Positions 6,110-11,369 of a stretch of DNA of 22,839 nucleotides are shown here, piece after piece; positions within the stretch are counted from its first letter, which is position 1, and each line of letters begins with the position of its first letter. The notes below the pieces were generated by a model, which saw nothing but the letters and a program-made list of their open reading frames with translations, ran no database searches and was not told where the DNA came from. Origin of the DNA: a virus; the IMG/VR virus record IMGVR_UViG_3300046009_012391, positions 1 through 22,839 of that record; one strand, 5' to 3'. A program made the translations under genes and the position numbers.

Positions 6110-6185
6110 TGGTAGCGGGAGCGGGGATCGAACCCGCGACCTCCCGGTTATGAGCCGGACGAGCTGACCGCTGCTCCATCCCGCA
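6110..6185 (-). tRNA. Initiator tRNA-fMet (CAT), complete with encoded CCA
   Basis: A 76-nt cloverleaf on the minus strand: acceptor TGCGGGA/TCCCGCT, D arm GAGC/GCTC with an AGCGGTCA loop, anticodon arm TCCGG-CTCATAA-CCGGG, T arm GCGGG-TTCGATC-CCCGC, discriminator A and encoded CCA. Two initiator hallmarks are present: an unpaired 1:72 position (T-T) and A11:U24 in the D stem. The loop CTCATAA is the usual initiator loop. The third hallmark, three G-C pairs 29-31/39-41 written GGG/CCC, is altered: position 29 is C and 41 is G, and 27:43 is a U-G wobble. All tertiary positions I checked (U8, G15-C48, GG in D loop, T54-T55-C56, A58) are kept, so the gene looks functional. Confidence 0.93.
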
Positions 6186-6259
6186 CCAATGGGGCGCTAG
6201 TTTCGGTGAAGGCCGGCGCGGCGTCCGGGTAGGAAAACGCCGCGCCTGTATCCCGCACC
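6178..6259. repeat. 10-bp direct repeat of the tRNA 5' end
   Basis: ATCCCGCACC occurs at 6178-6187 (the 5' end of the tRNA plus its leader, seen on the plus strand) and again at 6250-6259. The two copies flank the 6215-6246 inverted repeat. The second copy may be a remnant of a partial tRNA duplication or of an exchange event at the tRNA, or it may be chance. Confidence 0.4.
6215..6246. repeat. Perfect 10-bp GC inverted repeat upstream of the tRNA
   Basis: GGCGCGGCGT and ACGCCGCGCC flank a 12-nt spacer. It lies between the tRNA gene and the divergent control region. No T run follows on either strand. It could insulate the two divergent transcripts or fold in the tRNA leader. Confidence 0.5.
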
Positions 6260-6315
6260 CATCCACTCTCACAAGCGGCAGAGCTAGAAAATGCGCGCCA
6301 GGGGTTACGCTTTTC

Positions 6316-6401
6316 CTAACCGGACAAAATAATCTAGGTTCCCCATTATGTCCGTTGCGCTTTACCTCTTGCTAACCGCATCCATATAGGGTTCCCATTA
6401 T
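6316..6401. promoter_or_regulatory. Divergent control region with paired direct repeats
   Basis: Two similar units occur: CTAACCG (6316-6322) followed by GGTTCCCCATTAT (6337-6349), and CTAACCG (6372-6378) followed by GGTTCCCATTAT (6390-6401). The spacing between units is 53-56 bp, about five helical turns. They lie in a relatively AT-rich patch just upstream of the rightward block and in front of the leftward tRNA, so they look like operators for a dimeric regulator controlling the rightward promoter or both. No confident -35/-10 pair is seen. Confidence 0.5.
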
Positions 6402-6429
6402 CGCACCTACGCGATACAGGAGGAACACT

Positions 6430-6798
6430 ATGGAAGTTACCTTTACTTGGAATGGCTGGACGTTCTTTGCGAACGTGGCAGCAGACGGCGCGGTTACGAA
6501 CGTCGCAACGGAGCATCATGGCCGGATAGTCCAGGGCGGACTTGACGGCTTGTCGCCGGCGGATGCGGAGGCGGTTTGCGGCGCGGCGCGCCTGGCGGCG
6601 GAGGGCCAGGGACGGTTTATCAAACCGTTCAAAGCTATGGCCGTCAAGGAAACGCAATTCATCCCCGAAACCTACCTAACGGCGGACCTCGTAATTGCCG
6701 GCTATCGCGCCGCGCAGGAGCGAGGCGAAGGCGTTTGGGAAGGTAACAACGTAACGCTCAATGGACGTTTCGGCCTGGCCGTAACGCGGGTGGCGTAA
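6430..6798 (+). CDS. Unknown protein, first gene of the rightward block
   Basis: A 122-residue protein. ATG 6430 has a near-perfect AGGAGG six nt upstream, the strongest ribosome-binding site in the window, so it is probably highly translated. It begins MEVTFTWNGWTFFANVAADG, suggesting beta strands, with a helical middle (SPADAEAVCGAARLAAEG). No signal peptide, membrane span or known motif. Its TAATG junction with the next gene overlaps by one nt, so the two are likely co-translated. I do not recognise a family. Confidence 0.8.
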   Translation: MEVTFTWNGWTFFANVAADGAVTNVATEHHGRIVQGGLDGLSPADAEAVCGAARLAAEGQGRFIKPFKAMAVKETQFIPETYLTADLVIAGYRAAQERGEGVWEGNNVTLNGRFGLAVTRVA

Positions 6799-7172
6799 TG
6801 GAGCGCACCTATAACCGCATCCGATACGACTACGAAACGCAAGCAATCGTCCGCTATGACTTTCTTTGCCGGGATCACCGTGGCCGGGAAATCGGCGCGC
6901 AAGTTTCCGTCGCTACCGCGACGGTTAGGCCGCCAGCGGAGGACGGCTCATATCGCGGTAGCTACACAACGCTCGAGCCGGGAACCTACCTTACGGTCCG
7001 GTTTTCAGCAACGCGCAACGGCTCGAGCTATGGCGCGACGCAACGCTGGACGGAATACGAAACCCAGGAACAGGTTGACGCGGCAATCGCGCGCTACCTC
7101 AAAGGCGCTCAGAAGCGCGCCGTAAAGAAGGCCGCCGTTGTTTACGGCGAGGGCATCCAAATCCGAATGTAA
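6798..7172 (+). CDS. Unknown protein
   Basis: A 124-residue protein whose ATG overlaps the previous stop by one nt (TAATG). The N-terminal 85 residues look beta-rich with many aromatic and Arg residues (for example RYDYETQAIVRYDFLCRDHR); the C-terminal part is a basic helix (AIARYLKGAQKRAVKKAAVV). This could be a nucleic-acid-binding protein, but nothing diagnostic is seen. It is followed by a strong hairpin before the next gene. Confidence 0.75.
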   Translation: MERTYNRIRYDYETQAIVRYDFLCRDHRGREIGAQVSVATATVRPPAEDGSYRGSYTTLEPGTYLTVRFSATRNGSSYGATQRWTEYETQEQVDAAIARYLKGAQKRAVKKAAVVYGEGIQIRM

Positions 7173-7179
7173 CGCACAA

Positions 7180-7205
7180 CGCGCCGGCCAATCCTGGCCG
7201 GCGCG
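7180..7205 (+). terminator. 11-bp intercistronic hairpin with ATCC loop
   Basis: CGCGCCGGCCA and TGGCCGGCGCG pair perfectly around ATCC, between the 124-aa and 246-aa genes. The following bases (CCCTACTCTATT) are only mildly T-rich, so termination may be partial or the hairpin may protect the upstream mRNA. It shares the WTCC loop with hairpins at 5883-5900 and 8143-8172. Confidence 0.55.
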
Positions 7206-7230
7206 CCCTACTCTATTGGAGACTTAAGCT

Positions 7231-7971
7231 ATGGGTTATCACACGAAAGAAACGCCGGAACAGGCCCACGCGCGCTGGACGGCGCGCTACTCGGAGGTTG
7301 GCGCGGAAGCGGCAGCGGCGGGCAAAATCGGAGCGTTCGCGGCGGAACACGCCGAAGTATCGCGCTATTGTCAGCCAACGTATGTAACGGAGGCAGAGCT
7401 AGAGGCGGCCTACAATGCGGGTTTTCATGCCGTAGCGCAGCGGATCGCGGATATTACGCCGGACCTTTCCTTTCTTAAGGTAATCCGCGATTGCCCGCGT
7501 AACGACGCGATCGGCGCGGGCGGACGCGGTTTGATCTACGACTACCAGGTAGTCTATCGCGGAGAGCATATCGCCAATTGGGGTAAGGTGTTCAGCGGCA
7601 AAGGCTACGAACTCGAGGATCGCGAGGGAAAGGGCATCCGGATTAAATATCCGAACGATAGCTATATGACCTATCGGCCAACCGTGAAAACCAAGGCCGG
7701 ATTTATCGGCGGCCTGGCGCTTTATTGGGATCATATCCCAACGGCGGCGGACCTCGAGGACCGCAAGGCGGCGGCGGCGCGCGCCAAGCTAGAGCGGATC
7801 GCAAAGGCAAAGGCGGAAGCGACAGATTGGACCGTAAAGAAGTTTGCGGCGGAAATGCTCCACGTCCTTAAGCACGGCGACGAGGCCGGCAGGGCGCGCC
7901 TTATCCAGAGCATTACCGGCGCGGTTGCGGTCGCGTGCGAGGAAGTGGAGCAAAACGCTGATGATCTCTGA
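7231..7971 (+). CDS. Unknown 246-aa protein
   Basis: A protein with a helical, Ala-rich N-terminal third (residues 8-45), a central beta-rich region with many Tyr and Gly (about 90-165, including YDYQVVYRGEHIANWGKVFS) and a Lys/Ala-rich charged helix at 170-210. ATG 7231 has GGAG 9 nt upstream. No catalytic motif, membrane span or signal peptide is seen. It overlaps the next gene by 11 nt. Family not recognised. Confidence 0.75.
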   Translation: MGYHTKETPEQAHARWTARYSEVGAEAAAAGKIGAFAAEHAEVSRYCQPTYVTEAELEAAYNAGFHAVAQRIADITPDLSFLKVIRDCPRNDAIGAGGRGLIYDYQVVYRGEHIANWGKVFSGKGYELEDREGKGIRIKYPNDSYMTYRPTVKTKAGFIGGLALYWDHIPTAADLEDRKAAAARAKLERIAKAKAEATDWTVKKFAAEMLHVLKHGDEAGRARLIQSITGAVAVACEEVEQNADDL

Positions 7972-8137
7972 CGCACAACGGGAGGCTAACCGCCGCCAGG
8001 ACGAAAAGCGCCAGGACGCCCGCCTACGCCTAAACGCCCGCGACTTCGCGGACCTACTGGCCGTCCAGCGCCGCTATAAGCTGGCGTCCAATATCGAAGC
8101 GTTCCGGAAGCTAATAGAGCTTTTCAAATCGAAGTAA
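7961..8137 (+). CDS. Small ribbon-helix-helix-like protein
   Basis: A 58-residue, highly charged protein. The C-terminal part (LNARDFADLLAVQRRYKLAS then NIEAFRKLIELF) resembles the strand-helix-helix of small MetJ/Arc/CopG-type DNA-binding proteins, with a basic N-terminal tail. The match is weak and rests on layout only. ATG 7961 overlaps the stop of the preceding gene by 11 nt and has GGAG 10 nt upstream. Possible role: local regulator of the rightward block, perhaps binding the direct repeats near 6316-6401; this is inference. Confidence 0.6.
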   Translation: MISDAQREANRRQDEKRQDARLRLNARDFADLLAVQRRYKLASNIEAFRKLIELFKSK

Positions 8138-8142
8138 CCCTA

Positions 8143-8172
8143 GAGGCGTGGCCGGTTCCCCGGTTACGCCTC
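8143..8172 (+). terminator. Hairpin with TTCC loop after the 58-aa gene
   Basis: GAGGCGTGGCCGG and CCGGTTACGCCTC can form a 13-pair stem in RNA (two G-U pairs) around TTCC. It begins 5 nt after the stop of the 58-aa gene. The downstream bases ATTCACC contain no T run, so it may be a partial terminator or stabiliser. Third member of the WTCC-loop hairpin set. Confidence 0.55.
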
Positions 8173-8201
8173 ATTCACCCGAAGCAAAGCAGAGTAGCGC
8201 C

Positions 8202-8324
8202 ATGACAACCGCGAACGCCCCTACCCTAGACCGCCTGGCGCGCCTGGCCGCGCTGGCGGCCTACCGTCAGGCCCGCCGGCGCGCCGCGCCAGCTCCGAAA
8301 GGAAACGTCAATGTCCAAGCCTAA
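8202..8324 (+). CDS. 40-residue basic peptide
   Basis: A short frame from ATG 8202: MTTANAPTLDRLARLAALAA followed by Y-R-Q-A-R-R-R-A-A-P and a short tail, ending inside the start of the next gene (14-nt overlap). It would form one amphipathic helix with a basic end. The ribosome-binding site is poor (AGCAGAG), so translation is uncertain. It fills the 64-186 nt gap after the hairpin and may serve mainly to couple translation of the HNH-like gene. Confidence 0.4.
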   Translation: MTTANAPTLDRLARLAALAAYRQARRRAAPAPKGNVNVQA

Positions 8325-8721
8325 AGGATCACTTGGCGCGAAGCGTAAGGGCATGACGGCCAAATGGCGGCGCTGGCTAGAGCAGCAACAGGAAAAACGT
8401 TGCGGTTGCGGTTGCGGCGCGAAGCTCGAGCGCGACGCCATAGGCGAACATACTATGCCGGTCGCGCTTGGAAACGACAAGCGCCCCGACGCGCTCTACA
8501 ATTACGATTGCGCCTACGCGAAAACCTACGGGAAGCCTGGCCGGATCGGCGGGGATATTCGCGATATTGCACATATCAAGCGCCTGGCCGAAGGCCGGAC
8601 GCAATTTGACAAGCGCCAGCGCAACGGAGCTAAGCTCAAATCCAATGGCCGCCTACAGGGTCGCGGGTTTGACACGTCGCTCCGCCGTCGCATGGACGGA
8701 ACCGTAGAGAGAGGCCGCTAA
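8311..8721 (+). CDS. HNH-nuclease-like protein with an altered active site
   Basis: A 136-residue basic protein. Residues about 29-40 hold RCGCGCGAKL, like the zinc-knuckle lead-in of phage HNH proteins. Then come E-H-T-M-P-V-A-L-G-N-D, a YNYDCAYAKTYGKP segment, and I-A-H-I-K-R-L. This parallels the usual D/E-H-I-x-P-L-A-x-G-G...N-L-x-x-x-C-x-x-C-H-x-x-K-T pattern, but the His normally beside the last Cys (CHxxKT) is replaced by Ala here. The protein may therefore be inactive as a nuclease or may use another ligand. ATG 8311 has AAAGGA 7 nt upstream. The stop abuts the next start. Confidence 0.7.
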   Translation: MSKPKGSLGAKRKGMTAKWRRWLEQQQEKRCGCGCGAKLERDAIGEHTMPVALGNDKRPDALYNYDCAYAKTYGKPGRIGGDIRDIAHIKRLAEGRTQFDKRQRNGAKLKSNGRLQGRGFDTSLRRRMDGTVERGR

Positions 8722-9045
8722 ATGTCCGAGACGCCATACGATCGCGCGCAATTCATCTACGCGCCAGGCGGAGAGGTTCGCGCCGCCGCCGTCACGCTCG
8801 AGCTTTATAGAGGCGCGCAACGGAGCGGGCTTTTAGGCCGGGGTTCAATGCACATAACGCAACCATACTTTCAAATGGCGGCGGACGATCACGCGGACGG
8901 GCGGAGCGAGCCGGTGAAAACGCTAAAGCTCGAGGTTTTCCCCTGGCGGCATGTGGACTATCCGCAAGCCTTCGCGCTCCGCTTCCTAAACGACGCGGAC
9001 GCGGAGACGTTCCTGGCCTGGTATCCGGAGCTGGCGCTACCATGA
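8722..9045 (+). CDS. Unknown 107-aa protein
   Basis: Starts directly after the HNH-like stop (TAAATG) with GAGAGAGG upstream. Two parts are seen: an N-terminal region with aromatic and basic residues (AAAVTLELYRGAQRSGLLG) and a C-terminal KTLKLEVFPWRHVDYPQAFA strand-loop segment followed by a charged helix. No motif recognised. Overlaps the next gene by 4 nt (ATGA). Confidence 0.7.
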   Translation: MSETPYDRAQFIYAPGGEVRAAAVTLELYRGAQRSGLLGRGSMHITQPYFQMAADDHADGRSEPVKTLKLEVFPWRHVDYPQAFALRFLNDADAETFLAWYPELALP

Positions 9046-9308
9046 ACGAAGCGGACCGCGACGTATGGAACGAAATGCAGCGCGACGCCGCGCCGGACAT
9101 TCGCGTATTGTCAAATCGCAAAACCAAGGCGCGTAAGGCTTTCGTCCTCGATTGCGGTTGTCCGATCGCCGCCGGCCAATTCTATTGTTCCGCCGCCTGG
9201 CTCGAGGACGGCCAATTCCACGCAAAGCGGGACCATGTGTCCTGGCTTGATTGCCGGCTGACTATCACGGTTTGGGGAACGGAAACCGTCCAGGGGATTA
9301 CGCCGTGA
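9042..9308 (+). CDS. Small Cys-containing protein, unknown
   Basis: An 88-residue protein starting with an ATGA overlap. The middle section K-x-K-A-R-K-A-F-V-L-D-C-G-C-P-I-A-A-G, followed by aromatic residues, D-G-Q-F and a His, loosely resembles a phage zinc-ribbon family that reads R-K-x-H-x-C-x-x-C-x-x-x-I-x-x-G...H. Spacing and residues are degenerate, so I give this as a resemblance only. The next gene starts inside its stop codon (GTGA). Confidence 0.65.
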   Translation: MNEADRDVWNEMQRDAAPDIRVLSNRKTKARKAFVLDCGCPIAAGQFYCSAAWLEDGQFHAKRDHVSWLDCRLTITVWGTETVQGITP

Positions 9309-9490
9309 TATTCGCTCGAGAGCTGGCCGAGTTTCTTTCCCCTCCCCTACGCCTCCGCGCGCCGGTAGAGCGATGGGTTCAAATCCAGGTATGGAGCGGG
9401 CGGCGCTTTTGGGTTCGCGCCGGCCAGGAACCTAAGCACTATGGCCGCGCGATCGCGGAACAATGGCTACCCGTAGGGAGCGCGCCATGA
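9305..9490 (+). CDS. 61-aa protein with GTG start, unknown
   Basis: I place the start at GTG 9305, which overlaps the previous stop by 4 nt (GTGA) and has AGGGGA about 10 nt upstream. An ATG at 9251 would need a 58-nt overlap. The protein is rich in Trp and Arg (VERWVQIQVWSGRRFWVRAG), compact and basic. No family recognised. It overlaps the next gene by 4 nt. Confidence 0.65.
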   Translation: MIFARELAEFLSPPLRLRAPVERWVQIQVWSGRRFWVRAGQEPKHYGRAIAEQWLPVGSAP

Positions 9491-9723
9491 CCTACTACGC
9501 CAATCTCGCAAAGGACTTATTCCTCCGCGCCGATCGCAAGCGCCGCCAGGTCCGCGACTATTGGGTTTTCGAGCGCAATCTAGCCCTCGAGCTTTCCCGC
9601 GAAGCGGACGACCTGGACGCCGCCGCACGCGCAATCGAAACCCTCGAGGCCGCCAGGCGCGCCGGCCAAAAGCTCGAGCCGATCGAAACCACAATCCGCA
9701 ATGCAGGAAGGCCGGCGCAATGA
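9487..9723 (+). CDS. 78-aa helical charged protein, unknown
   Basis: Start at ATG 9487 overlaps the previous stop (ATGA) with GGGAG 6 nt upstream; the ATG at 9463 is less likely. It is almost wholly helical and charged (FLRADRKRRQVRDYWVFERN; then E-A-D-D-L-D-A-A-A-R-A-I-E-T-L), probably a coiled coil. No catalytic or metal motif. Overlaps the next start by 4 nt. Confidence 0.65.
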   Translation: MTYYANLAKDLFLRADRKRRQVRDYWVFERNLALELSREADDLDAAARAIETLEAARRAGQKLEPIETTIRNAGRPAQ

Positions 9724-9998
9724 ACGCTTTTGAACTCGAGCGCGAAGCGTCGATCCTGGCCGCCAGGCTATCGCCGGACGAACGCTTGATCCTGGACGCT
9801 ATCGCCGCGTTCGAGGGCATCACGGCCAGCAAAGGCGTTCCTACGTCCCTATACGCCGCCCTCCACTCTTGCGGCCTAATCGAGCGCCGCGAAGATAACT
9901 GGATTGTCGCCACGCCGCTTGGCCGGCGGACGGCGGAAATACTGACAGAGCGCGCGGCCATGATCCGGCGCGCCGATCGGCGCTACTACGCCAGCTAA
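9720..9998 (+). CDS. Winged-helix-like protein
   Basis: A 92-residue protein from ATG 9720 (ATGA overlap, AGGAAGG about 8 nt upstream). Residues about 19-72 read as helix (SPDERLILDAIAAFEGI), a second helix with TSLYAALHSCGLIERRED and a wing ending NWIVATPLGRRTAEIL. This is the order of a winged helix-turn-helix, so I infer DNA binding, perhaps regulation of the adjacent partition operon, whose repeat array begins 43 nt downstream. The family is not identified. Confidence 0.6.
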   Translation: MNAFELEREASILAARLSPDERLILDAIAAFEGITASKGVPTSLYAALHSCGLIERREDNWIVATPLGRRTAEILTERAAMIRRADRRYYAS

Positions 9999-10040
9999 AC
10001 GGCCAATCCCATATCCTTAATCAAACCTTACAAGTGGGAC

Positions 10041-10070
10041 GCTAGTGGCCCCTAGTGGCCGCTAGTGCGC
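10041..10070 (+). repeat. Three tandem 10-bp repeats (iteron-like) upstream of parA
   Basis: GCTAGTGGCC, CCTAGTGGCC and GCTAGTGCGC follow each other without gaps, giving the core CTAGTG every 10 bp, close to one helical turn. They lie about 80 bp upstream of parA in a 152-nt non-coding gap. Type Ib partition systems use such arrays as both operator and centromere for the RHH partner, so this is a candidate parS/operator. Confidence 0.6.
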
Positions 10071-10110
10071 CGTACCTCCCGTTAGGGTCTAGTAAAGGCT
10101 TTTAGGGGAG

Positions 10111-10136
10111 GCTAGCGCCAGCTATCGGGCGGTAGC
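10111..10136 (+). promoter_or_regulatory. Inverted repeat just upstream of parA
   Basis: GCTAGCGCC and GGCGGTAGC form a 9-bp inverted repeat with one mismatch around an 8-nt spacer, ending 14 nt before the parA ATG. It may be an additional operator or an RNA hairpin near the GGAGGG ribosome-binding site. Confidence 0.4.
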
Positions 10137-10150
10137 TTCTCGGAGGGCGA

Positions 10151-10879
10151 ATGTCTTTAATCCCGCCGCGCGTCGCGTGCCTTTCCCAAAAAGGCGGCGG
10201 CGGCAAAACTACGCTTGCAACCAACCTGGCCGTAGCGGCGGCCAGGGCAGGCGTGCGAACCCTGTTGCTAGACCTCGACGCGCAGCAATCCAGCGCGCGC
10301 GCATGGGGAACCTGGCGCGCCTCGAGGCGGCCTAAGCCTGGCCTTCCACTGACCATAACGCCGGTTGCGTGGGACGATTTAGAGGCGGCGCTTAAGGGCG
10401 CGGCCAAGGCCAAGCACCAGCTAATAATCCTGGACACGCCAGGCCAGAAGGGGGCGGTTTCTAACTACGCCGCGTCCGTATCGAATATCGTTCTAGTGAC
10501 CGTCCAGCCGTCAATGCTTGACCTGGCGACGATCACGGAAACGCTGGCGCTAAACAACGTCGCCAATAGGCCGGCGTTCGTTTTCTTCAACCGCGTTCCG
10601 GATCGCGCCGCGCTTAAGGAAGCAACGGACGTTGTAAGCGGTCGCGGTATCCGCGTCGCGCCGGTCGCGTTGTCAAACCTCAGAGCCTACCAGGACGCCG
10701 CCGGCGAGGGTCTAGGCGTTCTCGAGCTGGAGCTAGAGCCTGGCGCTACCAAGGCCGCCAGCGCCGAACTAGCGAAGGCGAGGGGCGAGGTAGAGGCGGC
10801 GCTCGCATGGGTGCGCGAACGCCTGGCGGACTATCCCAAAGCCAAAGGCCAGCACGTTGACCAATGGGGGCGGCCATGA
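10151..10879 (+). CDS. parA: ParA-family partition ATPase
   Basis: A 242-residue ATPase of the ParA/MinD family, near the size of short (type Ib) ParA proteins. Residues 14-21 are the deviant Walker A KGGGGKTT with the signature Lys14; residues 38-43 give the A' box L-L-L-D-L-D; residues 91-98 give Walker B LIILDTPG. There is no N-terminal HTH extension, which in type Ia ParA makes the operator contact, so regulation probably depends on the RHH partner encoded next. ParA binds nucleoid DNA in the ATP state and moves plasmid cargo through its centromere-binding partner. ATG 10151 has GGAGGG 4 nt upstream. The next gene overlaps its stop by 4 nt. Confidence 0.93.
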   Translation: MSLIPPRVACLSQKGGGGKTTLATNLAVAAARAGVRTLLLDLDAQQSSARAWGTWRASRRPKPGLPLTITPVAWDDLEAALKGAAKAKHQLIILDTPGQKGAVSNYAASVSNIVLVTVQPSMLDLATITETLALNNVANRPAFVFFNRVPDRAALKEATDVVSGRGIRVAPVALSNLRAYQDAAGEGLGVLELELEPGATKAASAELAKARGEVEAALAWVRERLADYPKAKGQHVDQWGRP

Positions 10880-11160
10880 GCAGAGCAAAGGACAAGGCCG
10901 AACGCCTGGCGCAAATGGACGCCGCGCCGATCGTGCATAACGATCCGCTCGACGCGCTGGCCGCGCGCGGGGAGAACCGCAAGCTAACGGACGTTGTGGA
11001 GTTTAAGGTTCGCCTCTCTTTTGGATTGCTCCAGGAGCTAGACAAGGTGTCCAGCGAAAACCGCTACGGGCGAAATGGCGTCGCGGTTATGTTCCTCGAG
11101 AAAGGTTTGGCCGAATACAAAGCGCGGCGGAAGGCCAAGCTACTAGGGCGGAAGCCATGA
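10876..11160 (+). CDS. Ribbon-helix-helix partition adaptor (ParB/ParG/omega analogue)
   Basis: A 94-residue protein translated from an ATGA overlap with parA. A polar N-terminal tail of about 38 residues is followed by a strand (VEFKVRLS), a helix (FGLLQELDKVSSENR) and a second helix (NGVAVMFLEKGLAEYKARRK), the order of a ribbon-helix-helix dimer. Mobile basic tail plus RHH is the design of ParG and omega, the centromere-binding partners in type Ib partition, whose tails stimulate the ParA ATPase. I infer binding to the 10-bp repeats at 10041-10070 and autoregulation. No classic ParB is visible. The next gene overlaps by 4 nt. Confidence 0.75.
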   Translation: MSRAKDKAERLAQMDAAPIVHNDPLDALAARGENRKLTDVVEFKVRLSFGLLQELDKVSSENRYGRNGVAVMFLEKGLAEYKARRKAKLLGRKP

Positions 11161-11369
11161 GGAACGATACGATCCACGTTCGACGCCAGGAAGCTAGCCC
11201 CGAAGTTATAGCTTTCATCGAAGGCCGCGCCGCGTTGCATGGGTGCAAGCTCTACACGATCGCGGCGCGCGCGCCTGGTCCGTTATCGTTCCGCGCTCTA
11301 GGTGGCGACGTTGACGCCTGGCTAGAGGATTGCGCCGTCTATATCGCCATGCTTAAGGGGGAGGAATAA
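11157..11369 (+). CDS. 70-aa protein in the partition operon, unknown
   Basis: Starts at ATG 11157 with a 4-nt overlap of the RHH gene. The sequence has a short alpha/beta pattern (SPEVIAFIEGRAALHGCKLY and a C-terminal DAWLEDCAVYIAMLKG helix). Its stop is directly followed by the next ATG. No motif recognised; co-translation with the partition genes suggests a related function. Confidence 0.7.
   Translation: MRNDTIHVRRQEASPEVIAFIEGRAALHGCKLYTIAARAPGPLSFRALGGDVDAWLEDCAVYIAMLKGEE

Noticed and set aside
6101-6185. tRNA 3' end as a phage attachment site
   Set aside because: The tRNA is complete, no integrase is in the window, and no second copy of the 3' end is present; it cannot be excluded without the full genome.
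6039-6272. Minus-strand frame of 77 codons
   Set aside because: Runs straight through the complete tRNA-fMet gene, so it is a chance frame.
6385-6391. TATAGGG as a T7-type phage RNA polymerase promoter
   Set aside because: Only one such match, without the upstream T7 consensus and with no phage RNA polymerase gene in view.
7901-7909. TTATCCAGA as a DnaA box
   Set aside because: One mismatch to consensus, single copy and inside a coding region; likely chance.
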